From NCBI RefSeq assembly GCF_009725995.1, contig NZ_RCNS01000004.1, forward strand, positions 372,001 through 436,000: a stretch of 64,000 bases of DNA, given 5' to 3'. This document shows positions 47,736 through 57,778 of this stretch, piece after piece. This DNA comes from Zobellia laminariae. GTDB taxonomy: Bacteria > Bacteroidota > Bacteroidia > Flavobacteriales > Flavobacteriaceae. A program made the translations under genes and the position numbers. The number at the start of each line of letters is the position of its first letter. The first letter of the stretch is position 1. A model generated the notes under the pieces. It had not been told where the DNA came from and searched no databases. It worked only from the letters and a program-made list of their open reading frames with translations.

Positions 47736-48923
47736 ATGGATGATTGCCAAAAAATTAAAAGTCTTGCCACACAATATACTCCTGAATTTGTAGCCGTTCG
47801 TAGATATCTGCATGAAAATCCAGAACTTTCTTTTCAAGAGCATAACACTTGTGCCTACCTCAAGGAACAACTGCTGGCACTTGGAATAACGGATATAGAA
47901 TCTGTTGCTGAAACCGGACTTTTGGCTACTATTAATGGCAGCCAAAAAGGAAAAACGATTCTTCTTCGCGCAGATATTGATGCGTTACCAATACACGAGC
48001 AAAATAACATAGCATACACTTCCAAAACGGCAGGAGTGATGCATGCCTGTGGGCATGATGCGCACAGTGCTTCGCTATTACTTTGTGCAAAGATTTTAGT
48101 AGAATTAAAAGGTGATTTTTCGGGGAGTGTAAAATTGCTGTTTCAACCTGCGGAAGAACTTAGTCCGGGTGGAGCTATTAGCGTCATAAAAGAAAAAGCA
48201 TATATTGCTTTAGGAACCATTCCACATGTTGGTCAGCACGTAAGATCAGATATTCCTGTGGGAAAGGTAGGTTTTCGTTCAGGGAAGTTTATGGCCAGTA
48301 TGGATGAGCTTTTCTTGACCGTAAAAGGGAAAGGTGGTCACGCCGCTATGCCCGAGAAAATTATTGACCCTGTTTTGATTGCTTCCCATATTATTGTTGC
48401 CGCTCAGCAATTGGTCAGTCGTATGGCAGATCCAAAAACGCCTTCCGTACTTTCATTTGGAAAAGTAATTGCAAATGGTGCCATCAATGTAATTCCTAAT
48501 GAAGTATCTATTGAAGGTACTTTTAGGACTATGGATGAAGACTGGCGAAAAATAGCTTTAGAAAAACTCAAAAAACTGGTGACTACAATGGCCGAAGCCA
48601 TGGGAGGCAGTTGTGAACTGAAAATCAATCATGGATATCCACATTTAAAAAATGACTTGAGCTTAACGGAAGATTTAAGAATTCTTGCAAAGGATTATTT
48701 AGGTGAAGAAAATGTGGAGGAGTTAGACCAATGGATGGCAGCGGAAGATTTCGCATACTATACACAAAACAATCCGGCCTGTTTTTATATGTTGGGTGTT
48801 GGAAATGTGGAAAAAAACATTGCATCTGGTTTACATACACCTACCTTCAATATTGATGAATCTGCTCTGGAAATAGGAGGCGGACTAATGGCATGGTTGG
48901 CCTTGAGAAAACTTTCTGTGTAA
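47736..48923 (+). CDS. M20-family amidohydrolase (N-acyl amino acid / hippurate hydrolase type)
   Basis: A zinc-dependent peptidase-like hydrolase that removes acyl groups from amino acids or related amides. The metal ligands are seen in RADIDALPI, HACGHDAHSASLL and LFQPAEELSPGGA; the small dimerisation domain contains GKGGHAAMPEKIIDPV. At 395 residues the length is typical and there is no signal peptide. The ATG at 47736 is chosen over an in-frame TTG at 47715. Confidence 0.93.
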   Translation: MDDCQKIKSLATQYTPEFVAVRRYLHENPELSFQEHNTCAYLKEQLLALGITDIESVAETGLLATINGSQKGKTILLRADIDALPIHEQNNIAYTSKTAGVMHACGHDAHSASLLLCAKILVELKGDFSGSVKLLFQPAEELSPGGAISVIKEKAYIALGTIPHVGQHVRSDIPVGKVGFRSGKFMASMDELFLTVKGKGGHAAMPEKIIDPVLIASHIIVAAQQLVSRMADPKTPSVLSFGKVIANGAINVIPNEVSIEGTFRTMDEDWRKIALEKLKKLVTTMAEAMGGSCELKINHGYPHLKNDLSLTEDLRILAKDYLGEENVEELDQWMAAEDFAYYTQNNPACFYMLGVGNVEKNIASGLHTPTFNIDESALEIGGGLMAWLALRKLSV

Positions 48924-49109
48924 CCTGTATTTCTGTTACATTTTCTTAGTTAAAAGCGGTTGTGTTTGTCAATCTGTTCCAAATATGGGCTTTGTATTCA
49001 AAAAATGATAATAAATGACGAAAAAGTGCAACTGATTAAGTTGTCGCTATAGCTGCAAACTACTAGTTTTAAGGAATAACATTAAGTGTATAATGTACTA
49101 TTCCGAAAA

Positions 49110-51443
49110 ATGAAATATAAGATAATAGTCATAGTAATTTTGGCCAGTTTGGTCGGTTTTCTTTTTCTCTATAAGAAAGGGGTTTTCGATTCGGCTAATG
49201 ATGAATATGCCGATATGAAACTTCCGGAAACGGTAGATTACAACTTTCATATTAAACCTATCCTTTCCGATAACTGCTATACCTGTCACGGTCCGGATGC
49301 GAACAAAAGAAAGGCAGGGCTGCGTTTGGATTTGGAAGAAGCGGCATTTTCTGAGCTTTCTGAAAATCCGGGCAGTTATGCCCTTGTTCCCAAAAACTTG
49401 AATAAAAGCGTCGCGTATCAGGCTATTGTTGCCGATGATAAGGATGTACTAATGCCACCTGCCGATTCAAAATTGGCCTTGAACGCTTATGAAAAAAAGC
49501 TCATTAAAAAATGGATTCAACAAGGGGCTAAGTTCGAAAAGCACTGGGCCTATATTTCGCCTAAAAAGACTACTGCGCCTCAAACGGAAAATACGCAATG
49601 GGCACAAAATGAAATTGACGGTTTTATTTTGGAAAAGCTGGAAGAGAAGGGGCTAAGCCCTTCGGAAAAGGCTTCCAAAGAAACTTTAATAAGAAGGATA
49701 AGTTTGGACTTAACAGGCTTGCCGCCACAGCTGGAACAGTTGGAAGAACTTACAGGCGATGCTGATGTTGAAAAAATTATAGATACATTTTTAAGTTCCC
49801 CGGCCTATGGGGAGCGTATGACACAATCTTGGTTAGATGTGGCGCGCTATGCAGATTCCCATGGGTATCAAGATGATAGCTACCGTACCATGTGGCCATG
49901 GCGGGATTGGGTCATTCACGCATTCAACAAAAATCTACCGTACGACCAATTTTTAACTTGGCAATTGGCAGGCGATTTATTGCCCAATGCAACCAAAGAG
50001 CAAGTCTTGGCCACAGCTTTTAATCGCAATCACCCTATAACCCAAGAAGGTGGGGTTATTAAAGAAGAGTACCGTACCAATTATGTATTGGATCGTACCA
50101 ATACCGTGGGCAAAGGAATTTTAGGGATTACTCTGGAATGTGCCCAATGTCATGACCATAAATATGATGCCATTTCTCAAGCCAATTATTTTGAGATGTT
50201 CGCCTTTTTTAATCAAGTGAACGAAAAGGGACTTCAAATGGATGCCGTGCAGGCCGGAAAGCGAAAGTTCTTTGCGGATCCGCCATTTCTAACTATTTCA
50301 AAGGAAGAAACGGAAGGTGTACTGTCTTTTGTTCACATGGATAGCCTACCTAGTATTAATGTAATGGTCATGAACGATTCGGCTCCAAGAACCACCTATG
50401 TTTTAAACAGGGGGCAATATGACCAACCAGCGGATTCGGTAGTGCCAAAAACACCACCGGCTATTTTTGCTTTTTCGGATGACCTCCCAAAAAACAGATT
50501 AGGTCTAGCGCAGTGGTTGGTAGATGAAAAGAACCCGCTTACGGCAAGGGTTTACGTAAACCGTATTTGGGCTATGTTGTTCGGTAGGGGGCTAGTAGAA
50601 ACCTCCGAGGATTTTGGTGTTCAAGGAAGCCTGCCTACGCATCCGCAATTATTGGATTGGCTGGCGGTAGATTTTATGGAACACGATTGGGATATTAAAT
50701 ATCTGCTGAAGAAAATCATGCTTTCGGCTACTTACCAACAAAAATCGGAACTACTACCGGAGTTGAAAAAGGCAGACCCAGAGAATAAATTATTGGCACG
50801 TGCGCCTCGCTTTAGAATGAGCGGTGAAATGATTAGAGACTATATTCTGACTACAAGCGGACTCCTTAATCCAGAATTGGGAGGTCCTAGTGTAAAACCC
50901 TATCAACCCGCGGGCTTATGGGAGGAAACAAATGCCGGGGGTAATCGTGGTATACTTACCAAATACATACCCGGGCAGGGTTCGGATTTGTATCGTCGTT
51001 CATTGTACACATTTTGGAAACGTACATTACCACCGCCTAATATGACCATTTTTGATGCGCCCACCAGAGACTTTTCGGAAGTGCGTCGGCAAAAGACAAA
51101 TACACCTTTACAGGCGTTAGTCCTACAGAATGATGTTCAGGTATTGGAAGCGGCAAGGGTACTGGCACAAAGAAGTATAGAGGCGGAACCGGACAATCCC
51201 AATGTGGTGGCCACTATTTTTAAACGCATATTGGTGCGCAGTCCACGAAAAGAAGAATTATTGGCACTGAACACATATTACCATAATGCTTTGGAGCAAT
51301 ATAAAAATGATGAGGAGAGTGCTGAAAAGTTGGTAGCTGTTGGCGATTTTGAGCAGTTGCGGGTCAGTCCGGCAAAAACGGCGGCATTGATGCTTACGGC
51401 ACAGGTTATTTACAATTTAGACGAAACCATAACAAAAGAATAG
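49110..51443 (+). CDS. planctomycete-type cytochrome c / DUF1549 / DUF1553 protein
   Basis: An N-terminal membrane anchor (KYKIIVIVILASLVGFLFLY) is followed by a PSCyt1 domain with heme motif C56-Y-T-C59-H60, a PSCyt2 (DUF1549) domain with a second C-x-x-C-H in LECAQCHDHKYDA, and a PSD1 (DUF1553) domain in the C-terminal half (NPLTARVYVNRIWAMLFGRGL). This domain order is typical of Planctomycetes and Verrucomicrobia and less usual in Flavobacteriaceae. The reaction is unknown; a periplasmic redox role is inferred from the heme sites. An in-frame GTG lies at 49086; the ATG at 49110 is preferred. It starts three bases before the DUF1501 gene and by eye is richer in G+C than its surroundings. 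Confidence 0.9.
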   Translation: MKYKIIVIVILASLVGFLFLYKKGVFDSANDEYADMKLPETVDYNFHIKPILSDNCYTCHGPDANKRKAGLRLDLEEAAFSELSENPGSYALVPKNLNKSVAYQAIVADDKDVLMPPADSKLALNAYEKKLIKKWIQQGAKFEKHWAYISPKKTTAPQTENTQWAQNEIDGFILEKLEEKGLSPSEKASKETLIRRISLDLTGLPPQLEQLEELTGDADVEKIIDTFLSSPAYGERMTQSWLDVARYADSHGYQDDSYRTMWPWRDWVIHAFNKNLPYDQFLTWQLAGDLLPNATKEQVLATAFNRNHPITQEGGVIKEEYRTNYVLDRTNTVGKGILGITLECAQCHDHKYDAISQANYFEMFAFFNQVNEKGLQMDAVQAGKRKFFADPPFLTISKEETEGVLSFVHMDSLPSINVMVMNDSAPRTTYVLNRGQYDQPADSVVPKTPPAIFAFSDDLPKNRLGLAQWLVDEKNPLTARVYVNRIWAMLFGRGLVETSEDFGVQGSLPTHPQLLDWLAVDFMEHDWDIKYLLKKIMLSATYQQKSELLPELKKADPENKLLARAPRFRMSGEMIRDYILTTSGLLNPELGGPSVKPYQPAGLWEETNAGGNRGILTKYIPGQGSDLYRRSLYTFWKRTLPPPNMTIFDAPTRDFSEVRRQKTNTPLQALVLQNDVQVLEAARVLAQRSIEAEPDNPNVVATIFKRILVRSPRKEELLALNTYYHNALEQYKNDEESAEKLVAVGDFEQLRVSPAKTAALMLTAQVIYNLDETITKE

Positions 51444-51446
51444 ACC

Positions 51447-52907
51447 ATGAAAGAAGATGAAAACAAAAAGGAGGATCCGTTAAAAGTAAACAGACGGCAT
51501 TTTTTTTCTCAGTTGAGTGTCGGCATAGGTTCTTTGGCGTTAGGTTCATTGTTGATTCCGGATTTATTCAAAGGAGGCGGGGCACCACCATTAACGCAAC
51601 CTTTGGGTATACCTCATTTTGCTCCAAAAGCAAAAAGGGTCATTTACCTTTTTCAAGCAGGTGGTCCATCGCAGTTTGAAAGCTTCGATTATAAACCGAC
51701 TTTACGTAAACGTATGGGCGAGGATTTACCGGATTCTATACGAAACGGACAACGGTTAACGGGTATGACCTCGGGGCAGGATAAATTCCCTTTGATGCCA
51801 TCAGCTACTAATTTTAAGCAGCACGGACAGAGTGGTACGTGGATCAGTGATTACTTCCCGCATATTGCTAAAATTGCCGATGATATTACGGTGGTGCGCA
51901 GCATGCATACCGAGGCTATCAACCACGATCCCGCCATAACCTTCTTTCAAACGGGAAGTCAGATTTCGGGGCGCCCCAGTATGGGTTCTTGGATGAGCTA
52001 CGGGCTGGGAAGTGAGAACAAAAATCTGCCTTCTTTTGTAGTATTGACTTCAAGGGGAAAAGGCAATAGTCAGGGGTTGTACTCCAAACTATGGTCCAGT
52101 GGTTTTTTGGACTCTAAGCATCAGGGCGTTCTATTACGATCGGGCAAAGATCCCGTACTGTATTTGAACGACCCAGACGGACTTTCCCGATCGGATAAAC
52201 GTCACTTGTTGAATGAGGTTTCTCAACTGAACAAGATGCACCATGTAGAAACGGGCGATGATGAAATTGAATCTCGAATCGCTCAATATGAAATGGCATA
52301 TCGCATGCAAATGTCGGTGCCTGATGTAATGGATATTTCAAAAGAACCGGAATCTATTGTTAAGTTGTACGGTGAAGACTGTCAGGTGCCCGGAACCTTT
52401 GCTGCAAATGCATTGCAAGCGCGTAGGCTGGCAGAAAACGGCGTTCGGTTTATACAATTATACCACCAAGGTTGGGACCAACACGGTAATTTACCCAATG
52501 CCATGGCGGGTCAGGCCAAAGACGTAGATCAAGCATCGGCGGCACTTGTTCAGGATTTAAAACAACGCGGCATGTTAGAAGATACGCTAGTCGTTTGGGG
52601 TGGGGAGTTCGGTAGGACCAACTATTGTCAAGGTAAGTTTGATCCGGCAGATTTTGGTAGGGATCATCACCCACGGGCGTTTAGTATTTGGATGGCCGGT
52701 GGCGGAATAAAACCTGGACTGAATTATGGGAAGACCGATGAATTTGGATATAACGTTATTGAAAACCCAGTGCATGTAAACGACTTTCATGCTACGCTAA
52801 TGCATGCCATGGGAATAGATCACGAACAATTAACCTATAAATATCAAGGACGCCGATTTAGACTGACCGATGTAGCCGGAAATGTAATCAATGACCTTTT
52901 AGCATAG
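51447..52907 (+). CDS. DUF1501 (sulfatase-like fold) exported protein
   Basis: A twin-arginine-type leader (NRRHFFSQLSVGIGSLALGS) suggests export of a folded protein. The body has the alkaline-phosphatase/sulfatase-like DUF1501 fold, with AGGPSQFESFDYKP, AINHDPAITFFQTGSQ, VVWGGEFGRTNYCQG, GRDHHPRAFSIWMAGGGI and HVNDFHATLMHAMGID. It is the standard partner of DUF1549/DUF1553 proteins, and the two genes are nearly adjacent. The substrate is unknown. At 486 residues it is complete. Confidence 0.92.
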   Translation: MKEDENKKEDPLKVNRRHFFSQLSVGIGSLALGSLLIPDLFKGGGAPPLTQPLGIPHFAPKAKRVIYLFQAGGPSQFESFDYKPTLRKRMGEDLPDSIRNGQRLTGMTSGQDKFPLMPSATNFKQHGQSGTWISDYFPHIAKIADDITVVRSMHTEAINHDPAITFFQTGSQISGRPSMGSWMSYGLGSENKNLPSFVVLTSRGKGNSQGLYSKLWSSGFLDSKHQGVLLRSGKDPVLYLNDPDGLSRSDKRHLLNEVSQLNKMHHVETGDDEIESRIAQYEMAYRMQMSVPDVMDISKEPESIVKLYGEDCQVPGTFAANALQARRLAENGVRFIQLYHQGWDQHGNLPNAMAGQAKDVDQASAALVQDLKQRGMLEDTLVVWGGEFGRTNYCQGKFDPADFGRDHHPRAFSIWMAGGGIKPGLNYGKTDEFGYNVIENPVHVNDFHATLMHAMGIDHEQLTYKYQGRRFRLTDVAGNVINDLLA

Positions 52908-52910
52908 CCG

Positions 52911-54344
52911 ATGACCGAATTTTTAAAAAGCCGTTGGGTAGAGTATAGTGTTTTAGGCCTATCCGTATTTCTTATTTTTTGTTTGGTTTTCGATTCCAAC
53001 ATCGTACTGCCCAATCTGGTGGCATGGTTGGGGCGTTGGCATCCTTTGGTGCTTCACTTCCCGATCGTACTTTTACTAATTGCTGTATTTCTGGGTTTGA
53101 CGGGTAAAAAAGTTCCACATGAATTATTGGTGATAGCGGTATTATCGGCTTTGGCAACGGCCATATTGGGTTTCTTTCTAGGGAAGGAAACACCGGTAAA
53201 GGGAGATTTGCTCTTTTGGCACCAATGGATGGGTGGGGCCGTAGCCCTTCTTGCTGCCATCTGGTATTTCTTGGACAATAAAGGTTTGGGTAGTAAAATC
53301 TATGTAAAAGGACTTCAGGTGGTCATGGTGGTTTTGGTAGGGCTTACCGGTCATTATGGGGGGATGGTCACCCATGGTGAAGAATTTCTGGCATTGCCAA
53401 CTTCCAAGAAACAAAAAGAACTTCCTGAAAACCCAATGGTTTATGCCGATGTAGTCGCGGTTATTTTAGATGATAAATGCGTCTCTTGTCATAATCCCAA
53501 TAAGAAAAAAGGGGAGCTATTGATGACCAATTTTTCCGAATTGTTGAAAGGCGGTGAAAGCGGTCAAACCCTAGTTCCGGGAGACCCTCTTAAAAGTGAA
53601 TTGATAAGCAGGTTGCATTTGCCCTTGGAAAACGAGGAACACATGCCGCCGGAAGGAAAAACACCCTTGACCCAAAGTGAAATTGAAATCTTGGAACGTT
53701 GGGTGGCTTTGGGCGCTTCGGATACCTTGCGTTTTGACCAACTATCCAAAAGTGAACCTTTGGTGGCACTAATAAAAGGATTGATGGAACCGGACCCGAT
53801 GTCCAAATGGGCGGAATTGCCTTTTGTGGCAGATAGTACATTGCAGAATCTAGCCTCTGATTATCTAACGATAGAACGCGTGGCGAGCAATTCCAATGCA
53901 CTTAGCATAGATATGTACTTGCCGCCGGAGTACGATGTAAAACCCATTTTGGCGCTGGAACGTATTGCGAATAATATTGTGGAGTTGGACCTAAGCGGAC
54001 TTCCGCTAGGTGCCCAAGAAATGGATGTGATAGCCAAATGTCAAAATTTAGAATGGCTTGAGGTCGATAAAACGCCTGTTTCCGATACTGAAATCGAAAA
54101 ACTATCGAACTTGAAAAAACTCAAACTTTTAAAAGTATATGAAACTGCCATTACGGATAAGAGCCTAGCTGTTTTTAAGAATATGATGGACTTAAAAACC
54201 CTGTATATCTATAAAACGGGAATCACCAAAAATGCACTTCAAGATTTACAAAGTAGTAATAAGGGGCTGATGATTAATTATGGAATAGCACCGGAAATTG
54301 AAGCCTTTTTCGTGGCGACGGACTCTGTAGCGGTAACAAAGTAG
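52911..54344 (+). CDS. inner-membrane cytochrome c fusion with a DUF2231-like domain and C-terminal LRR
   Basis: Four or five membrane helices come first (about 10-165), including GRWHPLVLHFPIVLLL with two His, as in DUF2231-like proteins. Then comes a PSCyt1-type domain with heme motif CVSCHNPNKKKGELLM and GESGQTLVPGDPLKSELISRL. The C-terminal 130 residues form a short LRR unit (LEWLEVDKTPVSDTEIEKLS, LKLLKVYETAITDKSLAVFK). Such a membrane cytochrome could pass electrons between the periplasmic heme proteins of the cluster and the quinone pool. It begins three bases after the DUF1501 gene. Confidence 0.85.
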   Translation: MTEFLKSRWVEYSVLGLSVFLIFCLVFDSNIVLPNLVAWLGRWHPLVLHFPIVLLLIAVFLGLTGKKVPHELLVIAVLSALATAILGFFLGKETPVKGDLLFWHQWMGGAVALLAAIWYFLDNKGLGSKIYVKGLQVVMVVLVGLTGHYGGMVTHGEEFLALPTSKKQKELPENPMVYADVVAVILDDKCVSCHNPNKKKGELLMTNFSELLKGGESGQTLVPGDPLKSELISRLHLPLENEEHMPPEGKTPLTQSEIEILERWVALGASDTLRFDQLSKSEPLVALIKGLMEPDPMSKWAELPFVADSTLQNLASDYLTIERVASNSNALSIDMYLPPEYDVKPILALERIANNIVELDLSGLPLGAQEMDVIAKCQNLEWLEVDKTPVSDTEIEKLSNLKKLKLLKVYETAITDKSLAVFKNMMDLKTLYIYKTGITKNALQDLQSSNKGLMINYGIAPEIEAFFVATDSVAVTK

Positions 54345-54441
54345 TATTTTCGGTAGGCATCTTAACGCAATAAAATAGACTTTATAGTCTTCTGCAATTT
54401 ATGAGTAACTTTATAGCTATAGGCAAAAGCCTACTTCAGCT

Positions 54442-55056
54442 ATGAATTCAAAAAAATACGTATTAGTTCTCTTTCTATTGATGGTGGGATTGGTGTTGGC
54501 TTCCGTGTATACGCCTACGGAAACCAATTATGAGCCTGTACCCGTTAATGAAGATAAAAATATATCGGCATCGGATGTGGCATTTCATAAGATGATGGAT
54601 GTATTGACGCACCCACGGTGTTTAAATTGTCACCCCAGTGATAATGTGCCCAAACAAGGAGAGGATAGTCACCCTCATCAGTTTGATATTGCAAGGGGGG
54701 AAAGTGACAAAGGTTTTGAAGCTACCAAATGTGCTACCTGTCATCAATCTGAAAACAATCCGTATTCCGGTGCTCCGGGAGCGCCGCATTGGTCGCTTGC
54801 ACCGCACTCCATGCGATGGCAAGGTTTAAATCGGTTTGAAATCGCAAAATCCATGATGGATACGGAGCGCAACGGTGACCGTTCCCCGGAGGAAATCAAG
54901 AAACATCTAATAGAAGATGATTTAGTGCTTTGGGCTTGGGAGCCGGGCACGAATATAAAAGGAGAGCCGCGTAAACTTCCACCGGTATCCAAAAAAGAAT
55001 TTATTAGTGCGGTAGAAGTGTGGTTTGAAAGTGGCCACAACATACCATCTAAATAA
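54442..55056 (+). CDS. periplasmic di-heme cytochrome c-like protein
   Basis: A 204-residue protein with an N-terminal signal or anchor ([21 protein letters not shown]) and two heme-c motifs, C60-L-N-C63-H64 and C97-A-T-C100-H101. The remaining sequence is short and has no other domain I recognise. It is 16 bases upstream of the IorA-like gene, so it is probably the electron acceptor of the molybdenum hydroxylase. Similar small cytochromes accompany isoquinoline 1-oxidoreductase genes. Confidence 0.85.
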   Translation: MNSKKYVLVLFLLMVGLVLASVYTPTETNYEPVPVNEDKNISASDVAFHKMMDVLTHPRCLNCHPSDNVPKQGEDSHPHQFDIARGESDKGFEATKCATCHQSENNPYSGAPGAPHWSLAPHSMRWQGLNRFEIAKSMMDTERNGDRSPEEIKKHLIEDDLVLWAWEPGTNIKGEPRKLPPVSKKEFISAVEVWFESGHNIPSK

Positions 55057-55072
55057 TAGAAAAAATTCAACT

Positions 55073-55567
55073 ATGAAAATTTCAATGATAGTCAATGGCC
55101 AATCACATGCTATTGAACTTACTGACGAATACACCCCTTTACTTTGGGTTATTCGTGATATACTCGGACTGAAAGGAACTAAGTTTGGTTGTGGCAAAGC
55201 AGCTTGTGGAGCTTGTACGCTTCATGTAGACGGAGAGGCAGTTCGTTCGTGTTCCTATCCGGTAAAATTTGCAGAAGGAAAGCAAATCACAACTATTGAA
55301 GGTTTAGGAGATGCAGAGAATCCGCATCCTGTCCAGCAAGCCTGGATAGAAGAAATAGTGCCTCAATGTGGGTATTGCCAGCCTGGGTTTATGATGGCTA
55401 CTGCAGCGTTATTGAATAAAATTCCTAACCCAACGGATGAGGACATCGATAATAATATTATAAACGTTTGTAGATGTGGCACGTATTATAGAATGCGAAA
55501 AGCCATTCATAAGGCCGCGGATAAACAAAATGCTATTAATAAAATTAACGAACCAACAAAAGCTTAG
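55073..55567 (+). CDS. [2Fe-2S] subunit of a molybdenum hydroxylase (IorA-like)
   Basis: Small subunit of a xanthine-dehydrogenase/isoquinoline-1-oxidoreductase-type enzyme. The plant-type cluster uses C40, C45, C48 and C60. The second cluster uses C99-x-x-C102 and C133-x-C135 ([15 protein letters not shown]). At 164 residues it is complete and has no signal peptide, so it is presumably carried across with the large subunit, which has a Tat leader. The ATG at 55073 is chosen because upstream codons lie within the cytochrome gene end. Confidence 0.93.
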   Translation: MKISMIVNGQSHAIELTDEYTPLLWVIRDILGLKGTKFGCGKAACGACTLHVDGEAVRSCSYPVKFAEGKQITTIEGLGDAENPHPVQQAWIEEIVPQCGYCQPGFMMATAALLNKIPNPTDEDIDNNIINVCRCGTYYRMRKAIHKAADKQNAINKINEPTKA

Positions 55568-55569
55568 TA

Positions 55570-57732
55570 ATGGCAGATAATCAATCCTCAGAAAAGAAAT
55601 TGTCAAGGCGAAAGTTTTTGGTACGTGGTGGTTTGGGAACCATAGGAGTACTTGCTGTTGGTACATATGTATTGAGAAACCCTATACGAAGGGCCATTTT
55701 GGAAAAAGCCAATGAAATGGATTTGGCATACATGGGAAGCACGGATAATCCTATGTTGTGGTTTGAACTTAGCAAGGATAACGTAGTTATCTTACATTCA
55801 CCCAAGATAGAAATGGGTCAGGGCACCTTTACGGGTTTGGCACAAATGGCGGCAGATGAATTAGAGATTCCCATGTCAAACATCAAGGTGGTTCATGCAA
55901 CAACGGCTACCGGTAATATTGACGGCATGAGTACAGGAGGGAGTACTTCTATTTCCGGCTTGTGGCAACCGCTGCGTGAATTGGCAGCTACTTTTCGTGA
56001 AATGATGAAGATAGAAGCGGCGAAAAAATTAGGCGTTCCCGTTTCTGAACTTTCCGTACAGGAGGGTATCGTGTCGGGAAATGGAAAGAGCCTTACGTAT
56101 TCGGAAATATCAGAAGGCGTAACGGATTGGACGGTTCCGGATGCACCCGTTTTAAAAGATATAAGTACTTATAAGTTCGTGGGAAAACCTGTAGCCAGAG
56201 TAGATTTGGCGGATAAGGTTTACGGCGCTCCCATGTTTGGATTAGATGCCGAAATGCCTAATATGCTTTATGGGGCAGTAGTAAGACCTTCAAAAATAGG
56301 AGCCAAGTTTATAAGCGCTACAACGGATAAGGCTGAAAAAATGCCGGGCGTGATCAAAATTGTAAGTGAAGATGATTTTGTTGGGGTTGTGGCGGAATCG
56401 TACATAGAGGCAGAAAATGCCAAACAGGCTATTGAGGTTGTTTGGGAAACTCCAGATGATTTACAACAAGACGCCATAGTGTCTATGATGACTGTGGGAA
56501 ATGGTAAATCTACTATCATTCAAAAAGAAGGTGATGCTCTTAAAGGAGATGATATTTTTCAAATGGAATTTAGAAGTCCTATTGGAGCACATGCACAGAT
56601 AGAGCCTAATGGCGTTGTGGCTTTCGTAGAGGAATCCAAAGCTACTATTATGATATCTACCCAGGTAATTGGCATAACCCGAAAGGAGGTATCCTCTAGA
56701 TTTGGTTGGGATGTAGAACAGGTGAATGTAATTCCAACATATATAGGCGGCGGTTTTGGAAGACGATTGCATACGCCACATGCAGTGCAAGCGGCAGTAA
56801 TGTCTCAGGCAGTTGGGAAGCCAGTAAAATATATTTTTAGTCGAGAAGAGGAATTTCAACATGATATGTTTCGTCCGCCAACCCATCATATACTTAAAGG
56901 CCGTTTAAATGAGCAGGGACTTCTTGACGGTCTTGAACATCATTTTGTAAGTGGCGATGTTGGTAATAACTCGGCATTGGTTCCGAACATAGTACCACCC
57001 ATTGTTGGGGCGGACATTGGTGCAATTAGAGGAGGGTTTCTTCAATATTCTGGTGTGCCTAATCATCGGTCGGTATACTGGCATGTTACATTACCTTTTG
57101 CAACGAGCTGGTGGCGTAGTTTAGGTTTGTTGGCCAATACCTTTGCAATTGAAAGCTTTGTTGATGAGATGGCTTTAAAAGCTGGTAAGGATGCTATTGA
57201 ATTCCGTTTGGCGCAAGTTAATGATGATGAAGCTGGGAAACGGTTAAAGGAGGTTATGCGTACTGCAGGAGAAAGAGCTAGGTATTCGGAAGAAATTAAA
57301 GATGGTAGGGCCATGGGTTTTGCTGCTTCAGTAGATGCGGGAACACCATGTGCACACGTAGTTGAGGTTTCTGTGGAGGATAATAATATACGAGTGCATA
57401 AAGTAACTGTGGTATTAGATCCTGGTTTGGCGGTAAACCCAGACCAAATAAGAGCGCAATGTGAAGGTTGTGTGATTATGGGAATGAGCGCGGTTCTGTT
57501 TGAACAAATGAAAGTAGTAGATGGTTCGTTAACACCAACTATTTATGGTCCATATGAAATGGCTTTGATGAAACACGCTCCAAGAGAAATTGATGTGGTG
57601 TTGTTGCAAGGTAAAGATACACCCGGTGCAGTTGGTGAGCCTCCATTGGGACCAATAGGAGCTGCGATAGCCAATGCCGTAAGAAGATTGACCGGCAAAC
57701 GGCTGCAATCCATGCCGTTAAAGTTGACCTAG
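55570..57732 (+). CDS. molybdopterin-binding large subunit of a molybdenum hydroxylase (IorB-like)
   Basis: Catalytic subunit of the same enzyme. It has a Tat leader (SRRKFLVRGGLGTIGVLAVG), the molybdopterin-binding blocks PKIEMGQGTFTGLAQMAADEL and YIGGGFGRRLHTPHAVQAAV, and the late GEPPLGPIGAAIANAV with the conserved Glu of the active site. Members hydroxylate N-heterocycles or oxidise aldehydes; the substrate here is unknown. The start is two bases after the small-subunit stop. A terminator follows, so the unit ends here. Confidence 0.93.
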   Translation: MADNQSSEKKLSRRKFLVRGGLGTIGVLAVGTYVLRNPIRRAILEKANEMDLAYMGSTDNPMLWFELSKDNVVILHSPKIEMGQGTFTGLAQMAADELEIPMSNIKVVHATTATGNIDGMSTGGSTSISGLWQPLRELAATFREMMKIEAAKKLGVPVSELSVQEGIVSGNGKSLTYSEISEGVTDWTVPDAPVLKDISTYKFVGKPVARVDLADKVYGAPMFGLDAEMPNMLYGAVVRPSKIGAKFISATTDKAEKMPGVIKIVSEDDFVGVVAESYIEAENAKQAIEVVWETPDDLQQDAIVSMMTVGNGKSTIIQKEGDALKGDDIFQMEFRSPIGAHAQIEPNGVVAFVEESKATIMISTQVIGITRKEVSSRFGWDVEQVNVIPTYIGGGFGRRLHTPHAVQAAVMSQAVGKPVKYIFSREEEFQHDMFRPPTHHILKGRLNEQGLLDGLEHHFVSGDVGNNSALVPNIVPPIVGADIGAIRGGFLQYSGVPNHRSVYWHVTLPFATSWWRSLGLLANTFAIESFVDEMALKAGKDAIEFRLAQVNDDEAGKRLKEVMRTAGERARYSEEIKDGRAMGFAASVDAGTPCAHVVEVSVEDNNIRVHKVTVVLDPGLAVNPDQIRAQCEGCVIMGMSAVLFEQMKVVDGSLTPTIYGPYEMALMKHAPREIDVVLLQGKDTPGAVGEPPLGPIGAAIANAVRRLTGKRLQSMPLKLT

Positions 57733-57743
57733 TTTAAAGACAT

Positions 57744-57778
57744 AAAAAAAGGCTTCCAAGAAATTGGAAGCCTTTTTA
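57744..57778 (+). terminator. terminator of the molybdenum hydroxylase genes
   Basis: GGCTTCCAA and TTGGAAGCC pair perfectly over nine bases with a four-base loop, flanked by A and T runs. It lies 12 bases past the stop and closes the redox island. Confidence 0.88.
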
